Below are positions 24,605 through 32,309 of a stretch of 39,097 nucleotides of DNA, one piece after another. Under the pieces are notes generated by a model. It ran no database searches and was not told the DNA's origin. It was given only the letters and a program-made list of their open reading frames with translations. The stretch is from DAINRZ01 sp964634885 (GTDB lineage: Bacteria > Bacteroidota > Ignavibacteria > Kapaibacteriales > UBA2268). Every line of letters starts with the position of its first letter. Position 1 is the stretch's first letter. The DNA is taken from NCBI GenBank assembly GCA_964634885.1, contig CAZWLN010000044.1:1-39097 (forward strand), in the 5' to 3' direction. Made by a program: the position numbers and the translations under genes.

Positions 24605-26695
24605 CTAATATAATTCAACAATAACAGACCTGGAAAGGAATCTTTCGATCTGCGTGTCATATGATTTTATGCCGAAGGGGAAATAATCGCTCGCTGCGTT
24701 TTCAATTGCGATATTCAGTCCTTCCGGCTTCAATCTCAATATGACCCTGTTAATGGTCTGTGCCCTGGAGAGCGACAGGTTCTTGTTCCTGCCGTATTCG
24801 CCAAGTATGTCGGTAAAGCCCGTTATCTTTAAATTCTTAAAGCTTCCTATTTTATTGAGTATTGTTTTCAGCGTGCTTTCGTTGATCTCGTTGAGTATCA
24901 TCTTGTCCACGTCAAAGAGGATGTAGGCAATTCTCTTCGATTCTATCTCTGCGCTTTCGTTTTTGAGTTTTATCTTTTTTGATTCGTAGGATGCGCTGCC
25001 GTCTTTTTCCCTGAGGAAAACCTCAACGGCCAGTGGTTCCGAGAAATTCAGCTTGTTTTTAATGCCGATCTTATTGACATCGATGGTGAAGGAGGAAGGC
25101 ATACGTTGCCCTTTGTCGCTGAAGATGGTACGGCTGCCGTTTTTAACTAATACTTCCCAGGCGTCAACAGAGTCGGGCATGTTGTACTGCGGTGTTACCG
25201 TTAAGGTTTCGTCGTTGGGATTGGGGCTGTCGATGGGGGTCATTACGATGACCGGCTGGTAGAGCTGCATGTCTTCTGTCAGTATCTCAACCCGCCTGTT
25301 GTCGGCGTACCCCATTTCATTCTGTGAGGCTGTCATCAATTTCGGATTACAGTCGTATGACTTGTCGATGACTTTGATTCTGTCGGGTTCAATGCCCCAG
25401 GTGTCAACGAGGTATTTCTTAATGGTTTGGGCCCTTCCGACAGCAAGTTCGAAATTGCGCCCTTCGGTGGTTTTGTCAGTGTAGCCTTTCAGGCTGACCT
25501 TCATGGCCCGGTTGTCCCGAAGCCTGCTGCCGATGATGTTCAGTATGTCTTTCTGTATCGTAACGGGTTCATCAGGTTCATATTGAGGGTGGTAATCGGA
25601 ATAGCTCCTGAAAGTTGAATAGTCAGCGGGCAAGGAGGAGGAATTTAGGCCAAAGAACACGCTGGGCAGAATGGAGCAGTAAAATGTCGCATAGTCCTGT
25701 TTCAGGGCAATTTCTTCACGGTCGGTAGTTATCTTAAGTACGGGCTTTGGTTTTGGCACAACGACGGGTTTCAGTGTATAAACGGTATCTGTCCGTGTGA
25801 TGTTGGTAATATGGACTATTAGGTCATCGAATTCTTCAGTTGTGTCCTTCGTCCTTGTCCTGCCATTGTGAAAACCTGCTGTCTCCGGCCTGTCGGTTTC
25901 CAGCCTGACCGTATCGACCCTGTAATTCTGCCTGTTTTCGACTTTACGGGGAACGGATACGTCGGTGTATTTCAGTGACAATCCGAGTTTCAGGGCATTG
26001 GCTTTCCATTCGTAGTCCTCCAGGATGTCGGATTCGCCGAAGAGGTAGAAAACTTCAGGCACAAGCCACAGCGATCCTGAAGACGTTAGGGGCAGCCGGT
26101 AGCTGACACCGGCGAGGAAGCCGGTGAAGACTGTCGCAACGCTGTCAATCTGCCCGGAATAGGTATTCCGGCGACGTGTCTCCGTGTCGGTAAATACACC
26201 ACGGTTCGCCGGCTGTGTAATTTCTTCGTACTGTGCAAAGTCCTTCTGGACAATTACACCCAGATGAAGGCCGATGTGCAGGCTCAGACCCGCAAACACT
26301 CTGTAATTGAGCACCGGTTCGAGCGAAATGTCGGCAATCTTCGTGTTGATGTAATGCTTAAATTCTCCGTCTGCCACCTGGTTGTCAATCTTTACCTTCG
26401 TTTGTTCGTATTCAGTAAAGACACCGGCCAGGTTGTTAAAGCCGCCACGCAGGCTGAGGCTGAGCTTCATCGGCAGTGCGTATTCATAGAAGAGTCCAAC
26501 GCTGTAACCGCGGCCCTCGCCTTCGGTAAAGCGCGGGCAGCAGTTCGGGATGGCCGGCAGCTTCCTGAAATCCGATTTGTGACTGTTGAAGTTGTACGAA
26601 AAGTAAGCGCCGAAGTAACTGCTGTCGCTTACCTGAGCCATTCCGCAGCCGAGTGCGGCGAAGAAAATGAACACAGAAGTTTTCCAGAATCTCAT
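24605..26695 (-). CDS. Outer-membrane barrel protein with two OmpA C-terminal domains
   Basis: The protein has 696 residues with a signal peptide (about 1-20, ending GMAQ). Residues about 25-240 alternate short aromatic strands (YFGAYFSYNF, GYSVGLFYEYALPMKLSL, LSLHIGLHLGVI, FLAGVSYRL) and look like an outer-membrane beta-barrel. A linker with a PKPKP stretch follows. A first OmpA-like domain lies at about 360-470 (SLKGYTDKTTEGRNFEL, then GRAQTIKKYL and DNRRVEIL). A second, more divergent one lies at about 590-696 (YILFDVDKMIL, ITGFTDILGEYGRNKNLSLS, RAQTINRVIL). Two peptidoglycan-binding-type domains in one chain are uncommon. It is the first gene of the two-gene minus-strand envelope operon. 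Confidence 0.87.
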   Translation of the reverse strand: MRFWKTSVFIFFAALGCGMAQVSDSSYFGAYFSYNFNSHKSDFRKLPAIPNCCPRFTEGEGRGYSVGLFYEYALPMKLSLSLRGGFNNLAGVFTEYEQTKVKIDNQVADGEFKHYINTKIADISLEPVLNYRVFAGLSLHIGLHLGVIVQKDFAQYEEITQPANRGVFTDTETRRRNTYSGQIDSVATVFTGFLAGVSYRLPLTSSGSLWLVPEVFYLFGESDILEDYEWKANALKLGLSLKYTDVSVPRKVENRQNYRVDTVRLETDRPETAGFHNGRTRTKDTTEEFDDLIVHITNITRTDTVYTLKPVVVPKPKPVLKITTDREEIALKQDYATFYCSILPSVFFGLNSSSLPADYSTFRSYSDYHPQYEPDEPVTIQKDILNIIGSRLRDNRAMKVSLKGYTDKTTEGRNFELAVGRAQTIKKYLVDTWGIEPDRIKVIDKSYDCNPKLMTASQNEMGYADNRRVEILTEDMQLYQPVIVMTPIDSPNPNDETLTVTPQYNMPDSVDAWEVLVKNGSRTIFSDKGQRMPSSFTIDVNKIGIKNKLNFSEPLAVEVFLREKDGSASYESKKIKLKNESAEIESKRIAYILFDVDKMILNEINESTLKTILNKIGSFKNLKITGFTDILGEYGRNKNLSLSRAQTINRVILRLKPEGLNIAIENAASDYFPFGIKSYDTQIERFLSRSVIVELY

Positions 26696-26748
26696 TTATT
26701 GTCCGTAATTACAAAAAACTCAACTGTATTAAAATAATTAAATAGTTC

Positions 26749-26756
26749 CAAATATA
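26749..26756 (-). promoter_or_regulatory. Candidate -7 promoter element of the OmpA operon
   Basis: On the minus strand this reads TATATTTG, a full match to TAnnTTTG, 53 bp before the ATG of the barrel-OmpA gene. No TTG is found at the expected -33 distance. Confidence 0.35.
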
Positions 26757-26860
26757 GAAGTAATTTGATTAGAAAAATGATAATCCTTAAAATTTAAACT
26801 ATAAAGTAGTATAACTCTGCTTTAAAAATTGTGTAATAATCAATCTGCAGTCGAAGGCAG

Positions 26861-27451
26861 TTAAAATATGCGATTGTTTTTAAAATACTCAGCTGCTGAG
26901 TACAAGTCCTTAAAATCGTGGTCTGCTTCGGGTATTTTCTCCGGGTAACCCATGCCGACGAGAATTGTACTACAGCCGGCCCTTTTTCCTGCGACGACGT
27001 CGGAGCGCCTGTCGCCTATCATCCACGACGACGCCAGGTCGATGTTCCATTTTTCGGCGGCTTCGAGCAGCATACCCGGTTCGGGTTTGCGCCTGGGGCT
27101 GTTTGCTGCTGCCAGGTCGGTGCAGTAGATGATGTCGTCGAATTGCCTGCCGGTCTTTTGGTATATCTCCTTCTGCATCCAGCCGTGCAGTTGAGTCAGT
27201 TCTTCCTCTGTCATTATCCCTTTGCCGATGCCCTGCTGGTTTGTAATGATTATCAGGAGGCAGTCCTTGTCCTTAAGGTAGTCGAAGAGGGCAAAGAAGT
27301 CGTCAATAAATGAAAATTCCCCAGGGCAGGTAATATACTGCTTAAAGACCCTGAAGTTGATGACTCCGTCCCTGTCGAAAAACACGGCCTTTTTTTTCTT
27401 GATTCTATCGCTATTTATTTCATTCGCCAAAACATTTTCCAAAACTGTCAA
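26861..27451 (-). CDS. HAD-IIIA phosphatase, GmhB/HisB-N-like
   Basis: The protein has 196 residues. HAD motif I is FFDRDGVIN with Asp26 (nucleophile) and Asp28. Motif II is IITNQQGIGKG (Thr70), the lysine motif is RRKPEPGM (Lys122), and motif III is GDRRSDVVAGKRAG (Asp147, Asp151). This is the signature of D-glycero-D-manno-heptose-1,7-bisphosphate phosphatase and histidinol-phosphatase, so a sugar bisphosphate in lipopolysaccharide heptose synthesis is a likely substrate. The Cys/His zinc loop of canonical GmhB is missing: only Cys110 precedes the RRKPEP motif. About 20 charged residues precede motif I. The gene is isolated, with no other heptose genes in view, so the substrate is uncertain. 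The 165 bp after its stop hold no gene. Confidence 0.82.
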   Translation of the reverse strand: MTVLENVLANEINSDRIKKKKAVFFDRDGVINFRVFKQYITCPGEFSFIDDFFALFDYLKDKDCLLIIITNQQGIGKGIMTEEELTQLHGWMQKEIYQKTGRQFDDIIYCTDLAAANSPRRKPEPGMLLEAAEKWNIDLASSWMIGDRRSDVVAGKRAGCSTILVGMGYPEKIPEADHDFKDLYSAAEYFKNNRIF

Positions 27452-27549
27452 ACCACAAAATTTAAAATTATTTAAAATTATTGGAATATGAGCGAGGAAA
27501 AAGTAGTTGTTAAGTGTAAAAGGTACTTTTTTATTAGTTTATGATTTAA

Positions 27550-27557
27550 TATTTTTG
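27550..27557 (+). promoter_or_regulatory. Candidate -7 promoter element of the split Ycf48-repeat gene
   Basis: TATTTTTG fits TAnnTTTG, 44 bp before the start codon of the 5' gene part. No -33 TTG is found at normal spacing. Confidence 0.35.
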
Positions 27558-27600
27558 CATGATATAATTAAGTAATTGGTTATTACCAGAGGCAAGATAA

Positions 27601-28674
27601 ATGAAAAAACGCTCTTGTATTTCTATTGTTTTCATCATGTTTGTAATTTCTGTTTTCTCCGCAGCCGGTTCGGACTGGCAGTGGCAGAATCCCACTCCCC
27701 AGGGGAACATTCTCCGTTCCGTGTACTTTGTCGATTCGAACAACGGTTGGGCAGTCGGAGACTATGGAACGATTGTCAAGACAACGAATGGAGGCAATCC
27801 ATGGTTTTGCCAGGAGAGTAACACCAGCAATCATCTGAATTGCTGCTGGTTTTTTGATAAAGAAACCGGCTGGGCAGTCGGGGACTATGGAACAGTGTTG
27901 AAAACAACCGATGGCGGTGAACACTGGGTTCTTTCAGCTAAACTGTCGGAACTGAAATTAAATAAAATAGTTTTTTCTGACATTAAAACCGGCTGGATTG
28001 CGGGAGATAGCGGCTATATATTTAAGACGACAAATAGCGGTAAAACATGGGAAACTTTAAGGAGGATTATAAGTAGCCATATAATGGGGATAAGTTCCGT
28101 AAGCACCGGCAATATTGCCGCAGTAAGTAATGACTTCCGGATAATTGTTTCCTCTGATGGTGGTGATTCCTGGTTTAAGGGGACGCCTTCGGATAATGAT
28201 TTGTTCTGTACCGACATCGAATGGATTGATGAACAATACGGTATTGCATTGGGGAGAAATTCAATCTACAGAACGTCAGACAGCGGCAAGGCCTGGATTA
28301 ACATTATGACGGCTCCCTCTGCTTATTTCATTGACCTTTGTGTTCGTAATTCCGGTTTCGCTTGTGCGGTAGGATTATTAGGTCCTATATATACAACAAA
28401 TGACAGTGGTAAAAGCTGGAATGAAATCAAGTATATACCATTGGACCAATACCGTAATTACGGAGTGTATTTTACAGACCGGCAAACAGGATGGGTTGTT
28501 GGTGAATATGGTAAGATACAACACACAACTGACGGAGGAATAACATGGACCAATCAAACTGTAACGAATAGTAATCACATTAATGATATTTATGCAATCG
28601 ATAATAATTATGTCTTATGTGTCATTAGAAAACAAAAGAAAAGAAAATCTAAATATAACCAATATAGATACTGA
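27601..28674 (+). CDS. 5' part of a split Ycf48/BNR-repeat T9SS cargo gene (interrupted by an integrated element)
   Basis: The frame is 357 codons, of which 341 (to 28623) belong to the host gene and the last 16 (IRKQKKRKSKYNQYRY) are read into the inserted element. It has a signal peptide (about 1-23), then Ycf48-type repeats, each with a GWAVG strand and an Asp box: VKTTNGGNPW, LKTTDGGEHW, FKTTNSGKTW, SSDGGDSW, YRTSDSGKAW, TTNDSGKSW and HTTDGGITW. The product would be exported but lacks the T9SS sorting domain, so it would stay in the periplasm or be degraded. The missing remainder is found at 32295-35348: the words NNYVLCV here and FCVGDSGIVKKSTDGG there rejoin in frame to complete one repeat. 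Ribosome site AGAGG before the ATG. Confidence 0.9.
   Translation: MKKRSCISIVFIMFVISVFSAAGSDWQWQNPTPQGNILRSVYFVDSNNGWAVGDYGTIVKTTNGGNPWFCQESNTSNHLNCCWFFDKETGWAVGDYGTVLKTTDGGEHWVLSAKLSELKLNKIVFSDIKTGWIAGDSGYIFKTTNSGKTWETLRRIISSHIMGISSVSTGNIAAVSNDFRIIVSSDGGDSWFKGTPSDNDLFCTDIEWIDEQYGIALGRNSIYRTSDSGKAWINIMTAPSAYFIDLCVRNSGFACAVGLLGPIYTTNDSGKSWNEIKYIPLDQYRNYGVYFTDRQTGWVVGEYGKIQHTTDGGITWTNQTVTNSNHINDIYAIDNNYVLCVIRKQKKRKSKYNQYRY
28608..28623 (+). repeat. Left attachment-site repeat (attL core)
   Basis: TTATGTCTTATGTGTC matches 32279-32294 at 15 of 16 positions (A or T at position 10). It lies at the point where host coding sequence stops making Ycf48 repeat sense. Confidence 0.8.
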
Positions 28675-28731
28675 TTAGAAGTAGTATTTAAGAACTCTAT
28701 CATATTTTTTTTTATAGATATTTTCTCATTC

Positions 28732-28815
28732 TTGTTAATTTCTTGTTACATATTTGTTACTTTTTCTTGCAAAATTCTCTATTATTCATTATTTTGAATC
28801 AGCATTAAGTAACAA
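28732..28815. promoter_or_regulatory. Candidate integrase arm-type sites, left end
   Basis: TTGTTA (28732-28737), TTGTTAC (28743-28749), TTGTTAC (28754-28760) and the reverse complement GTAACAA (28809-28815) cluster between attL and the integrase start. The same word recurs at the right end (32219-32225, and TGTTAC at 32231-32236). Spaced repeats near both ends are what arm-binding by a phage-type integrase would need. Confidence 0.45.
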
Positions 28816-28827
28816 ACAGGTATTAGC

Positions 28828-29865
28828 ATGGAAATCAAAATAAGACAAAAGCAATTGAAAGATAACAAGAAAAGCCTGTATTTAGACTGTTACTCTAAAG
28901 GCAAAAAGAGACAATATGTATTCTTGAAGCTTTATTTAACTGGTGACAGGAAAGAAGATAAGGTACAACTTGAACTTGCTCAAAAGATCAAGATAAAGTA
29001 TCAGAATGAGTACAATCATAAATTATATGGCTTTCCAATTGTGAAAGACAGCTCTGAAAGCCTTATTAACTTTTATGAAAAGTACCTCTCAGAAAAGAAG
29101 AAATCAGTGGAAATTGCAAAAAACTGTCTGAAGCATCTTAGAGACTATATCGGAAACAAGAATGTTCTTATATCTTCAATAAATGTTAAATGGTTGAATG
29201 ACTTCCAGAACTATATGTTAAGCAGAGTCAAGCCCAAAACAGTAATCTCATATATGATAATGTTAAAAGCATGTTTGAAGTTGGCTGCAAAACAAAAGAT
29301 GTTTAATAATGACATACTCACTGATATAGAACACATTGATTATAAGAATCCATTGAGAATATACCTTACAACTGAAGAAATCCAGAAATTAGCACAGACA
29401 GAATGTAAATATCCTGAAGTAAAAAGGGCTTTTCTGTTCTCGTGTTATACAGGCTTTAGAATCAGTGATATTAGGCAACTAAGATTTGAACATATTCATG
29501 GAGACCGGATTGAGATAATTACACAGAAGACAGGAGAGGCTTCATATTTACCTTTAAGCCTAATGACAAAGAAGATTATTGGCTCTTATGGGCTGCCGAA
29601 TGATCTCATTTTTACACTTCCATGCAAGGAGACACTTTGTCGAACTGTCAGAAGATGGGTAAAAGATGCAGGAATAGAGAAAAAAATTACTTTTCACAAA
29701 TCAAGACATACATTTGCAACACAAGCCCTTACTAATGGAACTGATATTTACACAGTGAGTAAACTCCTGAATCATAAAAACCTGTCTACAACTCAAGTAT
29801 ATGCTTCTGTCACCGACAAATTAAAGCAAAAAGCTGTAAACAGCCTTCCGGAAATAGATTTATAA
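28828..29865 (+). CDS. Tyrosine recombinase / phage integrase of the inserted element
   Basis: The 345-residue integrase has three parts. An Arm-DNA-binding-like N-terminus spans about 1-65 (YLDCYSKGKKRQYVFLKLYL). A SAM-like core-binding domain spans about 75-170 (NFYEKYLSEKKKSVEIAKNC). The catalytic domain spans about 178-340 with the full set Arg211 (TGFRISDIRQL), His290 and Arg293 (FHKSRHTFAT), His316 (LLNHKNLS) and nucleophile Tyr325 (TTQVYAS). This is the Bacteroidota integrase style used by conjugative and mobilisable elements and phages. It lies 204 bp inside the left attachment repeat, transcribed inward. It should cut and join the TATGTCTTWTGTGTC core. Confidence 0.93.
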   Translation: MEIKIRQKQLKDNKKSLYLDCYSKGKKRQYVFLKLYLTGDRKEDKVQLELAQKIKIKYQNEYNHKLYGFPIVKDSSESLINFYEKYLSEKKKSVEIAKNCLKHLRDYIGNKNVLISSINVKWLNDFQNYMLSRVKPKTVISYMIMLKACLKLAAKQKMFNNDILTDIEHIDYKNPLRIYLTTEEIQKLAQTECKYPEVKRAFLFSCYTGFRISDIRQLRFEHIHGDRIEIITQKTGEASYLPLSLMTKKIIGSYGLPNDLIFTLPCKETLCRTVRRWVKDAGIEKKITFHKSRHTFATQALTNGTDIYTVSKLLNHKNLSTTQVYASVTDKLKQKAVNSLPEIDL

Positions 29866-30261
29866 AGCATCAAGTCAATTAGATCAGTACTGTAGCAATG
29901 ATCACAAGTGAAAGAACACATTAAAGACAAATCATTTATACAGTCCAGTCTTATTTCATCAAGTTTTCAAGTATATGATTATTGGCAAGGAAAAAATGTG
30001 GAAAACCATGTTTATAATCTTCCTTTCTCAAGTATTATTTTGCTTTTATTAGTATTTATCAATTTGTAGTTGTTATTGTTACACTATTTAGAGGTATTAT
30101 CAATAAAAGAGATATAAAAGCCCACCAAGTAAGAGCTGAAGGGCTTTAATATAAAATGGTTGTACGGAAATTTTGTTAAACAAACATAAGGAATATACAA
30201 AACATAGAAGAAGACAATTGTCTTATAAATAATTTATGTTTAACACAAAGAGACTTAGACT
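29866..30261. other. 396-bp gene-free region inside the element, possible replication origin or control region
   Basis: There is no coding potential. It holds a hairpin AAAGCCC/GGGCTTT (30117-30123 with 30141-30147, 17-nt loop) not followed by a T run, and a perfect 12-bp palindrome TTTGTTAACAAA (30173-30184) about 80 bp before the HTH gene. Either could be a single- or double-strand origin for Rep, or an operator for the HTH protein. The sequence alone does not decide. Confidence 0.4.
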
Positions 30262-30555
30262 ATGAATATAGCAACTCAAATAAATGAAATTAGGAACTTA
30301 TTACAACAACTTACAGGATCAACAAAAGACACAATGAACACGGAAGAAGCAGCTCAATATATTGGCTGTTCAAAATCACACCTCTATAAATTGACATGTA
30401 ACAAGCTGATACCTCACTACAAACCAAATGGAAAGTTCATTTATTTTGATAGAGATGAATTGTCAGCATGGTTAAAACAAAACAAAGTTGTATCTGAATA
30501 TGATCTTCAGGAAATTGCACAGAATTATGTTCAACAAAATCAGCTGGAGTACTAA
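30262..30555 (+). CDS. Helix-turn-helix DNA-binding protein, excisionase-like
   Basis: The 97-residue protein has a MerR-like/HTH_17 domain at about residues 25-73: MNTEEAAQYIGCSKSHLYKL, then LIPHYKPNGKFIYFDRDELS, AWLKQ. This is the excisionase (Xis)-type fold commonly encoded in Bacteroidota mobile elements, where it directs integrase toward excision or regulates element genes. An N-terminal helix (about 1-20) and a C-terminal polar tail flank it. Its stop codon overlaps the next ATG by one base, so the two are coupled. Confidence 0.88.
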   Translation: MNIATQINEIRNLLQQLTGSTKDTMNTEEAAQYIGCSKSHLYKLTCNKLIPHYKPNGKFIYFDRDELSAWLKQNKVVSEYDLQEIAQNYVQQNQLEY

Positions 30556-30974
30556 TGAAAAAAATCATAGATTATTACTATAAATTTGATAGGAATGTTA
30601 AGACATTCAAGAGGTTCGATCTTGTAGCAAAGTCAGGTTGTTACAGCCCATTAGAGGAACACAATAAAAAAGGAGAAATATTCATATATTGTGTAAGAAC
30701 CGATGACATGAGGCACATCAAGAAAAAATCAGACTTTGCCTTAACTTCAAGGAGTAGTAAATACCTGTCAGGTCTGTTCTTTCCTGAAATTCAAAAGCCA
30801 AATTTAGCTTATGGTGACATGCTCTATACTCATGACTTGCTATTAGTGAATCTAATGGACAATAGTCTTGAGATTTTTGTTTGCAAGGACATGTTACAAT
30901 TCAAAGACATGATTTTACAGATGTTTGTTTCCGGTGACCTCGATGAAATAATTGAGGAATTCAGGAGAAATTAA
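30555..30974 (+). CDS. Element-encoded 139-residue protein of unknown function
   Basis: I do not recognise this protein. It is soluble, with a basic N-terminal third (YKFDRNVKTFKRFDLVAKSG), a hydrophobic strand pair KGEIFIYCVRTDDM, a segment YGDMLYTHDLLLVNLMDNSL, and an acidic C-terminal helix MFVSGDLDEIIEEFRRN. It is translated with the HTH gene through a TAATG overlap and followed by a terminator, so the pair forms one unit. Its position next to an excisionase-like protein suggests regulation, replication control or host interference. None of these is shown by the sequence. Confidence 0.75.
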   Translation: MKKIIDYYYKFDRNVKTFKRFDLVAKSGCYSPLEEHNKKGEIFIYCVRTDDMRHIKKKSDFALTSRSSKYLSGLFFPEIQKPNLAYGDMLYTHDLLLVNLMDNSLEIFVCKDMLQFKDMILQMFVSGDLDEIIEEFRRN

Positions 30975-30984
30975 AAATAAATCA

Positions 30985-31020
30985 GGGGTTGCTGTCCCAG
31001 GCAGCCCCTTGTATTATTTC
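30985..31020 (+). terminator. Intrinsic terminator between the unknown gene and Rep
   Basis: A 9-bp stem, GGGGTTGCT with GGCAGCCCC (30985-30993 and 31000-31008, two G-U pairs) and a 6-nt loop are followed by TTGTATTATTTC. It closes the HTH/unknown gene pair. Confidence 0.7.
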
Positions 31021-31089
31021 AAATGTTTTTAACAAATAGTAACTTACTGACACTTTTTGTCAATTTATGACTATTGAGAGGCATATCAA

Positions 31090-32004
31090 ATGATAGATAC
31101 AGTAACACTATGGTCAAATATTGGAAGTCCAGTCAATCAAGACTATCTATGTAACATTCAAGAAAAAATATATACCAATACAGGAGAACTTGTGATCTAT
31201 GCAACTCTGAGTAATATGAGAGTCAAAATAACAAATGAACATATCTCGATTACCGGCAGCTTGCCTAAATACATATATGGTAACAATATTCAGGTATTGA
31301 ACAGAACAGATACAAAACAAGCCCTTGAGCAACTCTCAGAGGAACTATCACATAACATCAATGAGTTCAATGTTTCAAGACTTGACTTAGCTAATAACTT
31401 GGTTTTAAACTATCAGGTTAATAGTTACCTGTCCAGCTTTGGCTCTTTACAATACTTCAAAAAAGATGTTTATGATAAATACTCAGTTCTATATAGGAAT
31501 GCCAAAAGAACAGTAGAATTCTATGATAAAAGCAAGGAGAGAACCTCAAAGAAATCAGAGCTGCCTGCTTTTCTTGATGGACATAATATCTTAAGATATG
31601 AATATCAGTTAAAGAAACAGCCCAAAAGTATATTGGGATTAAAAGAGCTGAAAGCCAGCTATCTATTTGATGAAAATTTCATTAAAGAGCTGTCAACAAT
31701 ATGGAAAGAAACATATTTCAAGATAGAAAAAAACAGAACTATCAAATTAAACAATGAGGTAATACCTATGCTTTCAAGCAAATACTTAATGAAATTGTTG
31801 GCAGCTCAAGGAATTGAAAAAATTGGCTTTGATAATCTTCTTTCAATGATAGATCAGGAAAAAGCTAAATTCAATGAAAGAGAGTTCTACAGGCTCAAGA
31901 ATGCAATCAAAGAATTAGTAAAAGAGCCTGCTCTTACAGAACCAAATGAGAACATACTGGAACTTGACAGGAAAATTATTCAAGTAGCTGATCATTACAG
32001 GTAA
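31090..32004 (+). CDS. Replication initiation protein, filamentous-phage gene II/X-like (Rep)
   Basis: The 304-residue protein begins MIDTVTLW, the usual start of phage/plasmid replication proteins of the gene II/X (G2P) group. Further family features are the strand-rich region ISITGSLPKYIYGNNIQVLN, the VSRLDLANNLVL segment (R-x-D motif), the conserved LYRNAKRTVEFYDKSKE, and LRYEYQLKKQP (the R-x-E-x-x-x-K strand). Such proteins nick one strand at the plus origin and start rolling-circle replication, with a tyrosine as nucleophile; candidates lie in LYRNAKR and VEFYDKS. No helicase domain is fused, so host helicase would be needed. It has its own upstream gap after a terminator, and a strong terminator behind it. 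Confidence 0.85.
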   Translation: MIDTVTLWSNIGSPVNQDYLCNIQEKIYTNTGELVIYATLSNMRVKITNEHISITGSLPKYIYGNNIQVLNRTDTKQALEQLSEELSHNINEFNVSRLDLANNLVLNYQVNSYLSSFGSLQYFKKDVYDKYSVLYRNAKRTVEFYDKSKERTSKKSELPAFLDGHNILRYEYQLKKQPKSILGLKELKASYLFDENFIKELSTIWKETYFKIEKNRTIKLNNEVIPMLSSKYLMKLLAAQGIEKIGFDNLLSMIDQEKAKFNEREFYRLKNAIKELVKEPALTEPNENILELDRKIIQVADHYR

Positions 32005-32060
32005 CAATCGAATATAAGAGCTTTTTAGCACAACTGCATAGCTCAACACTCATTGTACCT

Positions 32061-32096
32061 GAAAAAGCCTTGTAAAGCCATTTATGAGGCTTTTTC
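32061..32096 (+). terminator. Intrinsic terminator after Rep
   Basis: GAAAAAGCC (32061-32069) pairs perfectly with GGCTTTTTC (32088-32096) over an 18-nt loop, with the T run forming the end of the stem. It is the last feature before the right end of the element; 32097-32278 is AT-rich and gene-free. Confidence 0.75.
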
Positions 32097-32218
32097 CTGC
32101 TTGTAACTGTATTTATCACTGTATGAGGTTGAATATTTATTAGACAATAAGAAACATTCAGTATCGTCTATCTAAAAAGTTTTGGTTTTCATCTTTCAAT
32201 TTACTAAATTCTTAAAAA

Positions 32219-32236
32219 TTGTTACTCTTATGTTAC
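32219..32236. promoter_or_regulatory. Candidate integrase arm-type sites, right end
   Basis: TTGTTAC (32219-32225) and TGTTAC (32231-32236) lie 43-60 bp inside attR and repeat the word found at the left end. The 12-bp start spacing is close to the 11-bp spacing of the left pair. Confidence 0.4.
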
Positions 32237-32278
32237 TTTTATGAATTTGGAATAGTATACATCAATAAATAAACATTT

Positions 32279-32294
32279 TTATGTCTTTTGTGTC
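32279..32294 (+). repeat. Right attachment-site repeat (attR core)
   Basis: TTATGTCTTTTGTGTC is the partner of 28608-28623, with one mismatch. It is read as Y-V-F-C-V in the same frame as the host gene that continues to its right. Confidence 0.8.
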
Positions 32295-32309
32295 GGAGAC
32301 AGCGGAATT

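Larger units (their letters stand above)
28624..32294. mobile_element. Minimal integrative element (3.67 kb) with tyrosine recombinase and gene II/X-like Rep
   Basis: The element, including one repeat copy, is bounded by the 16-bp direct repeats and interrupts the Ycf48-repeat gene. It carries four genes, all on the plus strand: integrase, HTH protein, 139-residue unknown protein and replication initiator. It is more AT-rich than the host gene. There are no capsid, coat, Zot-like, relaxase, transposase or recognisable cargo genes. The combination implies site-specific integration and rolling-circle type replication after excision. It could be a filamentous-phage satellite, a degenerate inovirus or an integrating plasmid. 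Excision would rebuild the host reading frame exactly. Confidence 0.85.
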
